Notes: generated by a model from the sequence alone, not told the origin. A stretch of DNA of 64,000 bases from JAEYFP01 sp964579795 (GCA_964579795.1 CAZOHM010000003.1:44562-108561), one strand, 5' to 3'; positions 52,980 to 62,294 are shown, counted from the first letter of the stretch. Numbers and translations: made by a program.

Positions 52980-53939
52980 ATGAAAATAGATATTGTAATT
53001 CCGACGTACAAACCAGATGAGAAGTTTATGGGTTTACTACAGATGCTGGTTACACAGTCGGTAGAAGTAAATAAAATAATTGTTATGAATACTGAAGAAA
53101 AGTATATGGATGCGATGTTTTTTGGTCGTGATTATGAAGAGGTAGCACAGTATGTGGAAATACATCATATCAGCCAATGGGAGTTTGATCATGGGATGAC
53201 GAGAAATGACGGAGCTGCCTATTCAAATGCCGATATTGTTGTATTCATGACACAGGATGCCGTACCAAAGAATCAGTATCTTCTCGAGAATCTGATAAAA
53301 CCGTTTGAAGACCCGACAGTTGCAGTTTCCTATGCAAGACAGTTGCCGGCAGAAGGAAGTACATTGGCAGAATACTTTTCGCGTTCATTTAATTATCCGA
53401 CAACAAGTGAGGTAAAGACTGCAGAGGATATTGAAAGACTTGGAATAAAAACATTCTTTTGTTCCAACGTATGTGCAGCATATCCAAAGGCATTATTTGA
53501 TGAATTGGGTGGATTTATTAAAGGGACAATTTTCAATGAGGATATGATTTTTGCAGCCGGAGCAATAGCAAAAGGGAAAAAGGTTGTTTACACGGCAGAA
53601 GCAGAAGTGATTCATTCCCACAGTTATACGAATCAACAGCAGTTTAGAAGAAATTTTGATTTAGCGGTATCACAGGCCGATCATCCAGAGGTGTTTGATG
53701 GGATTTCATCAGAGTCAGAGGGTAAGAAATATGTGCTGGCTGCATTTAAGTTTTTTAGAAAGAAAAAGAAAGGCTATCTGATTATACCTTTTGTGATAAC
53801 CTGTGTATGGAAATATTTTGGATTCCGACTTGGAAAGAACTACAGAAATCTTTCACATCGTAGAATATTGCGTTATACAATGAATCCCAAGTATTTCAAG
53901 AAGAAATGGAGCGACAGAATGAAAGGTCTTGTCTGTTGA
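52980..53939 (+). CDS. GT2 rhamnosyltransferase-like glycosyltransferase
   Basis: The product has 319 residues. KIDIVIPTYKPDEKF opens the GT-A domain, and WEFDHGMTRNDGAAYSNADIVVFMTQDA is the hallmark of the rhamnosyltransferase group (FDHG with TQDA in place of DxD). GTIFNEDMIFAAGAI holds the catalytic Glu-Asp. The basic tail with a short hydrophobic stretch (KGYLIIPFVITCVWKYFGF) would dock at the membrane. GGAGAG precedes the ATG. Use of dTDP-L-rhamnose is probable from the family. Confidence 0.88.
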   Translation: MKIDIVIPTYKPDEKFMGLLQMLVTQSVEVNKIIVMNTEEKYMDAMFFGRDYEEVAQYVEIHHISQWEFDHGMTRNDGAAYSNADIVVFMTQDAVPKNQYLLENLIKPFEDPTVAVSYARQLPAEGSTLAEYFSRSFNYPTTSEVKTAEDIERLGIKTFFCSNVCAAYPKALFDELGGFIKGTIFNEDMIFAAGAIAKGKKVVYTAEAEVIHSHSYTNQQQFRRNFDLAVSQADHPEVFDGISSESEGKKYVLAAFKFFRKKKKGYLIIPFVITCVWKYFGFRLGKNYRNLSHRRILRYTMNPKYFKKKWSDRMKGLVC

Positions 53940-53972
53940 AGGATAAAGCAAACAGTTTAGGAGGACATAAGT

Positions 53973-55799
53973 ATGTGCGGAATAGTAGGATATATCGGAG
54001 AAAAGCAGGCAGCCCCAATTTTACTGGATGGTCTTGCAAAGCTCGAATACAGAGGATATGATTCAGCCGGAATGGCTGTGAATAATGGTAATGAGATTAA
54101 AATTGTCAAGGCTATGGGAAGATTGAAGGTGTTGGAGGAACTGACTCATGATGGTGCAACTATGCCGGGTGTGGTAGGCATCGGACATACAAGATGGGCA
54201 ACTCATGGACAGCCGTCTGACTTAAATTCTCATCCGCACTTTAATAAAGAGGGAACGATTGCGGTTGTTCATAATGGAATTATTGAAAACTATCAGACAC
54301 TTAAGAATAAGCTGATTTCAAAAGGGTATGAATTTGTTTCAGAAACAGATACAGAGGTTCTTGCTCATCTGATTGATTACTACTATAAAGGAAATCCGCT
54401 TGAAGCAATTACAAAGGTTATGCATCGTGTAGAAGGCTCCTATGCACTTGGAATTATGTTTGCAGAGCATCCGGATCAGATTTTTGCTGTTCGAAAGGAC
54501 AGTCCGTTAATTGTTGGAAAAAATGAGGATGGATGCTTTATTGCTTCAGATGTTCCTGCAATTTTAAAATACACAAGAGATGTTTATTTTATCAATAATC
54601 AGGAAGTTGTACGACTTCGTGCAGATCATATGCACTTTTATACAGTAGATGAAGAAGAGATTGAAAAGAAACCGGTACACATTGACTGGGATGCTGATGC
54701 AGCCGAAAAGGGTGGTTATGAGCATTTCATGCTGAAGGAAATGTATGAGCAGCCAAAAACAGTACGCGAAACCTTCAGCCCCCGAATAAAAAACAATACA
54801 ATTGAAATAGAAGAACTTGGAATCAGTGAAGAGGAAATCAAGGAACTGTCCAAGATACATATTGTTGCTTGCGGGTCTGCATATCATGCAGGAGTGACAG
54901 GAAAATATGTATTAGAAGGATTATCCAGGATTTCTGTTGAAGTAGATCTTGCATCAGAGTTCAGATATCGTGACCCGATTCTTGAAAAGGGAGCACTTGT
55001 AATCGTAATAAGCCAGTCTGGTGAGACAGCAGATACACTTGCTGCTCTTAGAGAGGCTCAAAAAAGAGGAGCCAAGGTGCTTGGAATTGTCAATGTTGTC
55101 GGAAGCTCTATTGCACGTGAGGCTGATAACGTAATGTATACATGGGCCGGACCGGAAATTGCAGTTGCAACAACAAAAGCATATTCTGCACAGCTGATTG
55201 CATTGTATCTTTTAGCATTAAAATTTGCGAAGGTCAGAGAAACAATTTCTCAGGATGTATTCGAGGAAATGCTTGCAGATTTACAAAAACTGCCAAATCA
55301 AATAGAACGACTGCTTGCTAACAAGGAGAGAATTCAGAAATTTGCCAACAGATATGTTGCAGCAAAGGATATTTTCTTTATCGGAAGAGGTATTGATTAT
55401 GCAATTTCTCTTGAGGGCTCTCTGAAATTAAAGGAAATTTCCTATGTTCATTCAGAAGCTTATGCAGCAGGAGAATTAAAGCATGGAACAATTTCTCTGA
55501 TAGAGGAAGGAACGCTTGTTACAGCGGTATTAACGCAGGAAGAACTGTACAAAAAAACAATTAGTAATATAGTCGAAGTGAAAAGTCGAGGCGCATTTGT
55601 ACTTGCAGTCACGAATGAAGGTCATGATGATATTGAAAAAACAGCCGATTATGTGCTGTATATTCCACAGACTAATAAATATTTCACCAATTCTCTTGCT
55701 GTAATTCCTTTACAGCTGTTTGCGTATTACGTATCTGTTGGAAAAGGCTGTGATGTCGACAAGCCACGTAATCTGGCAAAATCAGTAACTGTAGAATAG
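53973..55799 (+). CDS. glmS: Glutamine-fructose-6-phosphate aminotransferase
   Basis: The product has 608 residues, standard for GlmS. It starts MCGIVGYIG, with Cys2 as the glutaminase nucleophile, and has the two SIS domains (ACGSAYHAG, SQSGETADT) and the closing KSVTVE. It makes glucosamine-6-phosphate for UDP-GlcNAc, peptidoglycan and glycan synthesis. TTAGGAGG precedes the ATG. Only 33 bp separate it from the previous gene, so the glmS ribozyme found before glmS in many Firmicutes is not present here. Confidence 0.97.
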   Translation: MCGIVGYIGEKQAAPILLDGLAKLEYRGYDSAGMAVNNGNEIKIVKAMGRLKVLEELTHDGATMPGVVGIGHTRWATHGQPSDLNSHPHFNKEGTIAVVHNGIIENYQTLKNKLISKGYEFVSETDTEVLAHLIDYYYKGNPLEAITKVMHRVEGSYALGIMFAEHPDQIFAVRKDSPLIVGKNEDGCFIASDVPAILKYTRDVYFINNQEVVRLRADHMHFYTVDEEEIEKKPVHIDWDADAAEKGGYEHFMLKEMYEQPKTVRETFSPRIKNNTIEIEELGISEEEIKELSKIHIVACGSAYHAGVTGKYVLEGLSRISVEVDLASEFRYRDPILEKGALVIVISQSGETADTLAALREAQKRGAKVLGIVNVVGSSIAREADNVMYTWAGPEIAVATTKAYSAQLIALYLLALKFAKVRETISQDVFEEMLADLQKLPNQIERLLANKERIQKFANRYVAAKDIFFIGRGIDYAISLEGSLKLKEISYVHSEAYAAGELKHGTISLIEEGTLVTAVLTQEELYKKTISNIVEVKSRGAFVLAVTNEGHDDIEKTADYVLYIPQTNKYFTNSLAVIPLQLFAYYVSVGKGCDVDKPRNLAKSVTVE

Positions 55800-55809
55800 G
55801 AGTAATTTT

Positions 55810-57312
55810 ATGGAAGAGAACAATCAGGATCAATTGGGTACAAACCCATCGGATGATCAGAATAGAAAAGATGAATTTGAAGAAGTATGTTATCTTTGCA
55901 GGCGTCCGGAGAGCGTTGCAGGAAAGATGTTTAAGCTTCCCAACAGCATATCGATATGTACGGATTGTATGCATAAAACAATGGATACAATGAATCAGCT
56001 GGATTATCAGAATATGCTGCAGGCAGCTACTGATGCATCCAAAAACGTAAAGACAGAGAAGGAAGATCAGGATAAAGAGCAAACACCAAATATACAGCCA
56101 TTTCTGAATTATCCCGGAGTTCATTTTTTGAATATGACTGATCTGCAGGGAATGATTTCAAACAAGCAGAAAGTTAAGAAAAAGAAAGATGATACCGGGG
56201 AAGAAAAAAAGACACTTATAGATATCAAGGATATTCCGCAGCCTCATAAGATCAAAGCAAGTCTTGATGAATATGTAGTAGGGCAGGAGCATGCCAAAAA
56301 AGTAATTTCTGTTGCAGTATACAATCATTATAAAAGAGTTGCCGCTGAGAGCATGAATGAGACTGAGTTTGATAAAAAGCTGCAACATGTGGAAATTGAG
56401 AAATCAAACATGCTGATGATTGGACCGACTGGCTGTGGAAAAACATATTTAGTCAAAACACTTGCCAGACTATTAAATGTGCCGCTTGCGATTACTGATG
56501 CGACTTCTTTGACAGAAGCAGGATATATCGGTGATGATATTGAAAGTGTTGTATCAAAGCTTTTGGCTGCAGCGAATAATGATGTAGAAAGAGCAGAAAC
56601 AGGAATTATCTTTATTGACGAGATAGATAAGATTGCAAAGAAAAAGAATACTAATTCCAGAGATGTCAGTGGTGAAAGTGTACAGCAGGGAATGTTAAAG
56701 CTTCTGGAAGGAAGTGAAGTGGAAGTTCCGGTTGGCGCAAACAGTAAAAATGCAATGGTACCGTTAACAACAGTGAATACAAAGAATATTTTATTTATTT
56801 GCGGCGGAGCTTTTCCAGAGCTTGATGAAATAATTAAACAGCGGTTACGCAAACAGACTTCTATCGGATTTAATGCAGAGCTGAAGGATTCTCTTGACAA
56901 GAGAAAGGATATTTTACAGAAAGTAACTGTTGAGGATATTAAGAAATTCGGAATGATACCGGAATTTGTTGGAAGACTTCCAATTATTTTTTCCATGCAG
57001 GGATTGTCAGAAAAGATGCTTGTTGACATTTTGAGTGAGCCAAAGAATGCAATTGTAAAGCAGTATCAAAAGCTGCTTGCACTGGATGAAGTACAGCTGG
57101 AATTTGAAGAGGATGCATTGACCGAGATTGCTCATAGAGCAATGGAAAAAGATACGGGTGCAAGGGCACTTCGTTCGATTATTGAAGAATTTATGCTTGA
57201 CATTATGTATGAGATTCCAAAGGATGAAAATATCGGAAGAGTGACAATTACAAAAGATTATATATTTGGTAAGGGTGGTCCGCGCATTGACCTGAGAGGC
57301 GAAGCACTGTAA
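55810..57312 (+). CDS. clpX: ClpX-like AAA+ unfoldase
   Basis: The product has 500 residues, about 70 more than usual ClpX. The N-terminal zinc-binding domain has CYLC (27-30) and CTDC (50-53) after a 26-residue leader; a polar linker of about 100 residues follows. The AAA+ domain has Walker A GPTGCGKT (205-212), pore loop GYIGDD, Walker B IIFIDEIDK and the ClpP-docking IGF tripeptide (352-354), so it can probably dock ClpP. It is not next to clpP or tig. It may be the only ClpX or a second copy; this cannot be told here. Confidence 0.88.
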   Translation: MEENNQDQLGTNPSDDQNRKDEFEEVCYLCRRPESVAGKMFKLPNSISICTDCMHKTMDTMNQLDYQNMLQAATDASKNVKTEKEDQDKEQTPNIQPFLNYPGVHFLNMTDLQGMISNKQKVKKKKDDTGEEKKTLIDIKDIPQPHKIKASLDEYVVGQEHAKKVISVAVYNHYKRVAAESMNETEFDKKLQHVEIEKSNMLMIGPTGCGKTYLVKTLARLLNVPLAITDATSLTEAGYIGDDIESVVSKLLAAANNDVERAETGIIFIDEIDKIAKKKNTNSRDVSGESVQQGMLKLLEGSEVEVPVGANSKNAMVPLTTVNTKNILFICGGAFPELDEIIKQRLRKQTSIGFNAELKDSLDKRKDILQKVTVEDIKKFGMIPEFVGRLPIIFSMQGLSEKMLVDILSEPKNAIVKQYQKLLALDEVQLEFEEDALTEIAHRAMEKDTGARALRSIIEEFMLDIMYEIPKDENIGRVTITKDYIFGKGGPRIDLRGEAL

Positions 57313-57372
57313 CAAAAGCAGATAGGTGCATATAATAAAATAAGTGAGTTTGATGAAAGGGGCAGTAGGCTT

Positions 57373-59145
57373 ATGAACGAGAACTGCCGACAGATGATTT
57401 TATCAGAAGATTATTATGATATTTTATTATATGAAACTGTATTACGAATAGGAAATACTCCATATTTTGGGGAAGGCTACTGTATTCAGAACATAGCGAA
57501 TGATTTTGGCATTCTTTATGTTGACGGCAGTGGACTTCCCCCTATTAATTATGAAAATTATCTGTATGCCGATATTCCGAATCTGTATACACTTGTACAG
57601 ACCATAACGGTGCCCGGTACGGACCAAGATACTGTTTCCGGTGAAACAACAGGCGTGGATTATGAGGCATTGTCTGACAGTGGGATTTTGGAACTGCAGC
57701 TGTCATCTTTGAATTTAAAAGGAAGAGGTGTGTTAATTGGATATTTGGATACCGGAATTGATTATCTGAATAATGCATTTCGTTACAGCGATGGGTCGAG
57801 CAGAATTGCCGCAATATGGGATCAGACAATTCAGAGCGGAACGCCGCCGGAGCTGTTTGATTACGGAAGCGAGTATACAACGGATGATATTAATAGGGCA
57901 CTTTTAAGTACAACGCCATACGAAATCGTACCAAGTCGTGATACAAACGGGCACGGAACCGCAATGGCAGGAGTACAGGCCGCCCCGGAGACAACGATTG
58001 CAATGGTTAAGCTGAAACAGGCAAAGAGCTTTTTACGTGAGTTCTACTGTGTCAGTGAAGCAGCAGACGCTTTTTCAGAGGCTGATATTCTGATTGCGAT
58101 CCGGTATTTGGATTCTCTGGCAGATCAGCTTGATATGCCGCTTGTTATTGTAATTGGACTTGGTACAAATCAGGGAGATCATAATGGAAATTCAATACTG
58201 GCAGGCTATTGTAATAATATATTGGAAAAACGTGGCCGTGCAATAGTCATTGCAGGTGGAAACGAAGGGAATGCAAGACATCATTATTTTGGTGAATTTA
58301 AAAGGCCTGTTAATACAGAAAACGGCACTGCTTCACAAAACATGAAATACGATAATGTGGAAATAAAGGTTGGAGAAACAGAAGAGCAGTTTATGCTTGA
58401 ACTGTGGGGAGGACGACCTGATATTTATTCGGTTTCCATTCATTCGCCAGGCGGAGAGGTTATCCAGAGGATACAGGCAAAAAAGAGCTTTAGTGGAACA
58501 TATCGATTATTGTATGAAAGAACGACAGTAATAGTAGATTATGTTATCGGAGAAATGCTGACAGGGGCGGAGGTCATTATGATTCGATTCATTAATCCAA
58601 CCCCAGGTATCTGGACGATAGATGTCTATGCAGATGAAAGCGGAATACCGGTTGAATTGTCTGCCAACACAACTCGTACCTTTCATATGTGGCTTCCAGT
58701 CTCAGGGTTTATTACAGATGAAACCTACTTTTTACTGCCAAATCCGGATGTGACGCTGACAGAACCGTCTTATGCAGGTTCCCCACTTACTGTCAGTACT
58801 TATCGTGCCTCCAATGACAGCTTTTATATTAGTTCAGGCAGAGGATTTAGCCGAACAGGCAAAAAGAAACCAGACCTTTCCTCACCAGGAGCTGATATAC
58901 AGACAGTTGGAGGCAGATGGACCGGGTCATGTATGGCAGCAGCGATTGCAGCAGGTGCGATGGCACAGTATTTGGAGTGGGCAGTTGTATTAGGAAATGA
59001 GCCTTCATTTCGAATGACTGATATGAAATATTATTTATACAGAGGTGCAATAAGAAACAGTCAGCTTTCGTATCCGAATCGACAGTGGGGATATGGAAGG
59101 CTAAATATCAAAAATGCATTTGATGCCATGCAGGCACTTCTTTAA
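57373..59145 (+). CDS. Subtilisin-family (S8, CspB-like) protein with Cys at the catalytic Ser position
   Basis: The product has 590 residues with no signal peptide. It has Asp126 in IGYLDTG, His194 in NGHGTAMAG and the oxyanion Asn297 in AGGNEGN. The last motif, normally GTSxAAP, reads GSCMAAAIAAG, putting Cys520 at the nucleophile position. The layout, with a large insert (300-470) between Asn and the last motif, matches the Clostridia Csp-like group. C. difficile CspA and CspC are known inactive relatives. GGGGCAG weakly precedes the ATG. It may be a pseudoprotease or a thiol variant. Confidence 0.87.
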   Translation: MNENCRQMILSEDYYDILLYETVLRIGNTPYFGEGYCIQNIANDFGILYVDGSGLPPINYENYLYADIPNLYTLVQTITVPGTDQDTVSGETTGVDYEALSDSGILELQLSSLNLKGRGVLIGYLDTGIDYLNNAFRYSDGSSRIAAIWDQTIQSGTPPELFDYGSEYTTDDINRALLSTTPYEIVPSRDTNGHGTAMAGVQAAPETTIAMVKLKQAKSFLREFYCVSEAADAFSEADILIAIRYLDSLADQLDMPLVIVIGLGTNQGDHNGNSILAGYCNNILEKRGRAIVIAGGNEGNARHHYFGEFKRPVNTENGTASQNMKYDNVEIKVGETEEQFMLELWGGRPDIYSVSIHSPGGEVIQRIQAKKSFSGTYRLLYERTTVIVDYVIGEMLTGAEVIMIRFINPTPGIWTIDVYADESGIPVELSANTTRTFHMWLPVSGFITDETYFLLPNPDVTLTEPSYAGSPLTVSTYRASNDSFYISSGRGFSRTGKKKPDLSSPGADIQTVGGRWTGSCMAAAIAAGAMAQYLEWAVVLGNEPSFRMTDMKYYLYRGAIRNSQLSYPNRQWGYGRLNIKNAFDAMQALL

Positions 59146-59187
59146 TAAAACAGCGTATCTGTATGAGCGGATAGCGATACAAATTTC

Positions 59188-59216
59188 TTGCCAAGGATAT
59201 TAGAAAAGGGTATGAT
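59188..59216 (+). promoter_or_regulatory. Promoter before the signal peptidase II-like gene
   Basis: TTGCCA (59188-59193) and TATGAT (59211-59216) are separated by 17 bp, 36 bp before the start codon. A good sigma-A-type match. Confidence 0.55.
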
Positions 59217-59252
59217 AAAATAAATAAAGAGAAATTCAACTGGAGAGAGCAT

Positions 59253-59720
59253 ATGAGATATTGTTTTATTTCTGTGTTGATTGCAGCTATGGATGGCATA
59301 GTCAAAAAGCATATAGAGTCACACATAAAAGAAGGCAGTGAAAAGTCTATATGTAATGGAAAGCTGCTTATTCGCAAACACCATAATAAAGGCGTTGTTT
59401 TGAATGCATTTGATAGACACCAGAAGCTGATGGCAGCTGTATCAGTTGGAATGACAGCTTTTTTGATTCAGACAGGAGCAGATATATTTCGCAGGTCGGA
59501 TCAGAATGCTGCAGGAAAGGTTGGTCTTTCTTTTCTGATAGGCGGAGCAGTATCCAATACGCTTGACAGAGTTTGTCGAGGATATGTAGTGGATTATCTG
59601 AGTTTTTCTGTCAAATGGAATAAATTCAAAAACATTGTTTTTAATATTTCGGATTTCTTTATTATATTTGGAGCAATCGTCGCAGCATTGTTTTACAAAG
59701 GAGAGGGGGCAGAAGAATGA
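59253..59720 (+). CDS. Signal peptidase II (LspA)-like protein
   Basis: The product has 155 residues and four hydrophobic helices. It shows HHNKGVVLNAF, SNTLDRVCRGYVVDYLSF with the first catalytic Asp, and FNISDFFI with the second, the order and spacing of LspA. LspA cleaves signal peptides of prolipoproteins after lipid addition. Lipoproteins are encoded at 42489 and 63018. GGAGAG precedes the ATG. The stop overlaps the next start by ATGA. It could be a second, specialised copy, since it sits with a small membrane protein and not with rluD, as many lspA genes do. Confidence 0.85.
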   Translation: MRYCFISVLIAAMDGIVKKHIESHIKEGSEKSICNGKLLIRKHHNKGVVLNAFDRHQKLMAAVSVGMTAFLIQTGADIFRRSDQNAAGKVGLSFLIGGAVSNTLDRVCRGYVVDYLSFSVKWNKFKNIVFNISDFFIIFGAIVAALFYKGEGAEE

Positions 59721-60088
59721 GCCTGAATCTGTTATTGGTTATGGCAGTATTCATCGTTACGGATTTTGTTGTTGAGTTACTGGATGACACGTGGAAAGAA
59801 GGATTTCAGAAAGAAAAGTGTATCAAAGGAGCAGAACGAAGAGCGCTGGTGCTGATCGGATACAGTGCCTTCGCATTGATTGCATACTTTGCAGGTCAAA
59901 AGGCTTCGGCTATGGAATATTTAAGCGGCCTTTTGCTTGAACCGATTGCCAGGTATTTTGTGAGCCTGCTCAACAGATTGAGAGGTTTCATCGTAAAAGA
60001 ACAGGAAACATATCAGTCACAGCCTGAGCCTGAAACAGAAAAACCGAAGGAAACAGTTGTGACATTGCAGGCAGCAAAAAAGAAATAA
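59717..60088 (+). CDS. Small membrane protein of unknown role
   Basis: The product has 123 residues. One helix lies at residues 3-20 and another at about 47-65, and an amphipathic region near 70-95 follows; the tail (98-123) is rich in Pro, Glu and Lys. The size and pattern resemble small holin-like proteins, but no family is recognised. It is co-translated with the LspA-like gene by an ATGA overlap, so it may assist that enzyme. A strong hairpin follows. Confidence 0.65.
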   Translation: MSLNLLLVMAVFIVTDFVVELLDDTWKEGFQKEKCIKGAERRALVLIGYSAFALIAYFAGQKASAMEYLSGLLLEPIARYFVSLLNRLRGFIVKEQETYQSQPEPETEKPKETVVTLQAAKKK

Positions 60089-60100
60089 TGAATTTTAATT

Positions 60101-60140
60101 AGAATAACAGGGTGAGATTTCAAATCCACCCTGTTATTCT
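60101..60140. terminator. Strong hairpin after the lspA-like pair
   Basis: AGAATAACAGGGTG (60101-60114) pairs perfectly with CACCCTGTTATTCT (60127-60140). The 12-base loop holds a further small GATTT/AAATC pairing. There is no long T tract, but its place before the cysK promoter supports a transcription end in one or both directions. Confidence 0.65.
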
Positions 60141-60196
60141 GCGTAATAAGCCAGCATGCAGCTTGTCCTGTGTTTTAAAGTTTTTAGAAAAAGTGC

Positions 60197-60225
60197 TTGA
60201 CATAAAAAGAAATGCATTGTAAAAT
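60197..60225 (+). promoter_or_regulatory. Strong promoter of cysK
   Basis: A perfect TTGACA (60197-60202) and TAAAAT (60220-60225) are separated by 17 bp. A candidate operator lies just downstream. Confidence 0.75.
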
Positions 60226-60237
60226 CAATTTCATAAC

Positions 60238-60260
60238 ATCCCTACCGGAATGGTGGGAAT
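60238..60260 (+). promoter_or_regulatory. Candidate Rrf2/CymR-type operator in the cysK leader
   Basis: The dyad CCCTACC-ggaat-GGTGGG lies just after the transcript start. Rrf2-type cysteine regulators of Firmicutes bind CC-TA/GG-rich dyads of this sort near cys genes. Binding here is inferred from position and symmetry. Confidence 0.45.
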
Positions 60261-60290
60261 TAAAAAACATACAGAAAAGAGGAGAAAGCA

Positions 60291-61226
60291 ATGTCAGGAG
60301 TGAAAAAGAGTGCAACAGAATTAATAGGTGGAACACCGTTACTTGAACTGTCCAATTATGAGAAGAAACATGATTTACAGGCAAAGGTATTGGCAAAGCT
60401 GGAATATTTTAATCCGGCAGGAAGTGTGAAGGATCGAATTGCTCTTGCAATGATTGAAGATGCAGAGCAGAAGGGAATATTAAAGCCTGGAGCTACAATT
60501 ATTGAGCCAACTTCAGGAAACACAGGAATTGGTATTGCATCAGTTGCAGCCGCTAAGGGATATCAGGCTATCATGACAATGCCAGAGACAATGAGCGTAG
60601 AGAGAAGAACTCTTTTAAAGGCATATGGTGCAAAGGTAGTGCTGACAGATGGCACAAAGGGAATGAAGGGTGCTATTGCAAAGGCAGAGGAGCTGCGCGA
60701 TCAGACAGCGGGAGCAGTCATTCTCGGACAATTTGATAATCCGGCAAATCCGGCAGCTCATACAAGGACGACCGGTCCGGAAATCTGGAATGATACAGAA
60801 GGCAAGGTAGATATTTTTGTTGCCGGTGTCGGTACAGGCGGAACTTTGAGCGGTGTTGGAGAATACTTAAAATCTAAAAATTCCAATATCAAAATTGTAG
60901 CTGTTGAGCCTGCCGGATCTCCTGTTCTTTCAAAGGGCGAATCAGGACCTCATAAGATACAGGGAATAGGAGCAGGATTTGTTCCAAAAACACTGAATAC
61001 AAAAATCTATGATGAAATTATTACTGTAGAGAATGAGGATGCATTTTCTGTTGGAAAAGAAATTGCTGTCACAGAAGGTGTTTTAGTTGGAATTTCATCT
61101 GGAGCAGCACTTCATGCAGCAACAGAACTTGCAAAACGTCCAGAAAACAAGGGAAAAGTGATCGTTGCGTTATTACCGGATACCGGAGACCGTTATTTAT
61201 CAACACCATTATTTGCAGAAGAATAG
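60291..61226 (+). CDS. cysK: Cysteine synthase A (O-acetylserine sulfhydrylase)
   Basis: The product has 311 residues, the normal length. The PLP lysine is in GSVKDRIA, the substrate loop is TSGNTGIG, and the phosphate cradle is GTGGTLSGVG. It joins sulfide to O-acetylserine to give cysteine. AGAGGAGAAAGC precedes the ATG. It has its own strong promoter and a candidate CymR-type operator, and a methionine importer operon follows, so the region handles sulfur amino acids. Confidence 0.96.
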   Translation: MSGVKKSATELIGGTPLLELSNYEKKHDLQAKVLAKLEYFNPAGSVKDRIALAMIEDAEQKGILKPGATIIEPTSGNTGIGIASVAAAKGYQAIMTMPETMSVERRTLLKAYGAKVVLTDGTKGMKGAIAKAEELRDQTAGAVILGQFDNPANPAAHTRTTGPEIWNDTEGKVDIFVAGVGTGGTLSGVGEYLKSKNSNIKIVAVEPAGSPVLSKGESGPHKIQGIGAGFVPKTLNTKIYDEIITVENEDAFSVGKEIAVTEGVLVGISSGAALHAATELAKRPENKGKVIVALLPDTGDRYLSTPLFAEE

Positions 61227-61283
61227 AATGTATGTTAAAATGTGATGCGTAATTATTATGTTAGCAGACAGGCAGGTGCAGAT

Positions 61284-62294
61284 GTGGGTACAATTATTGA
61301 AATTAAGGATCTTGAAAAAACATTTGTAGGAAAAGAAAACGTAGTAGAAGCATTGAAAGGAATTAACCTGGAAATAAATCAGGGAGATATTTTTGGAATT
61401 ATCGGAATGAGTGGTGCTGGAAAGAGCACACTTGTCAGATGCTTGAATTTCTTGGAACGTCCTACAAAAGGAACCGTTATTATAGAGGGAAAGGATCTTT
61501 CTGAGCTGAACGAAGCAGAACTTCGCGAATTAAGACAGCAGGTATCCATGATATTTCAGCATTTCAATTTGCTGATGCAGCGTAATGTAGTAGATAATAT
61601 CTGTTTTCCGTTGGAAATAGCAGGCGTTAAGAAGGCAGCAGCAAGAAAGCGGGCAATGGAGCTTTTGGAGATTGTAGGCTTGGCTGATAAGGCATCCGCA
61701 TATCCGACACAGCTCTCCGGAGGACAGAAACAAAGAGTTGCAATTGCAAGAGCACTTGCAAATAATCCAAAGATTTTGTTGTGTGATGAAGCGACAAGCG
61801 CACTTGATCCACAGACGACACAGGCCATTTTGGAATTGCTGCAGCAAATTAACAAAGAATTTGGAATTACGATTGTGATTATTACGCATGAGATGCGAGT
61901 GGTTGAAGAAATCTGCTCACATGTTGCAATTATTGACGGCGGCGAGCTTGCCGAGCATGGAAGTGTGGAAGAGGTATTTTCCAGACCGAAGAGCAAAGCT
62001 GCAAAGCGACTTGTATATCAGTCTGACCACAGACATTCTATTATGGAAGGAAAGCATTGTATTCGTATTGTTTTTTCAGAAAACTCATCATTTGAGCCAG
62101 TAATCGCAAATATGGTTCTTGAATGTAAGGCACCTGTTAACATACTGCTTGCTGATACAAAGGATATTAATGGGATTGCACGTGGACAGATGATACTGCA
62201 GCTTCCAGAAGAGGAAGTGATTGCAGCAAAGATGATCGCCTTTTTGAAAGACAGAAAATTAACAGTAGAGGAGCTTGAGGATTATGTGGGATAA
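61284..62294 (+). CDS. metN: Methionine ABC transporter ATPase
   Basis: The product has 336 residues from the chosen GTG. Walker A is GMSGAGKST, the signature is LSGGQKQRVAIARALA, Walker B is ILLCDEATSALDP, and the C-terminal NIL domain (about 260-336) is the methionine-sensing module that inhibits transport. The GTG at 61284 (AGGTG before it) lets the protein start at IIEIKDLEKTF as in relatives; a start at 61242 with no ribosome site would add 14 residues. The end overlaps metI by 11 bp. Confidence 0.93.
   Translation: MGTIIEIKDLEKTFVGKENVVEALKGINLEINQGDIFGIIGMSGAGKSTLVRCLNFLERPTKGTVIIEGKDLSELNEAELRELRQQVSMIFQHFNLLMQRNVVDNICFPLEIAGVKKAAARKRAMELLEIVGLADKASAYPTQLSGGQKQRVAIARALANNPKILLCDEATSALDPQTTQAILELLQQINKEFGITIVIITHEMRVVEEICSHVAIIDGGELAEHGSVEEVFSRPKSKAAKRLVYQSDHRHSIMEGKHCIRIVFSENSSFEPVIANMVLECKAPVNILLADTKDINGIARGQMILQLPEEEVIAAKMIAFLKDRKLTVEELEDYVG

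Noticed and set aside
53940..53972. A possible glmS ribozyme
   Set aside because: The gap is only 33 bp, far too short for the ribozyme core.
56328..57029. A 233-codon open frame opposite the ClpX-like gene
   Set aside because: It lies fully within a well-conserved gene and its product has no recognisable domain.
61227..61283. A SAM or T-box riboswitch before metN
   Set aside because: The space between cysK and metN is under 60 bp and shows no fitting helices.
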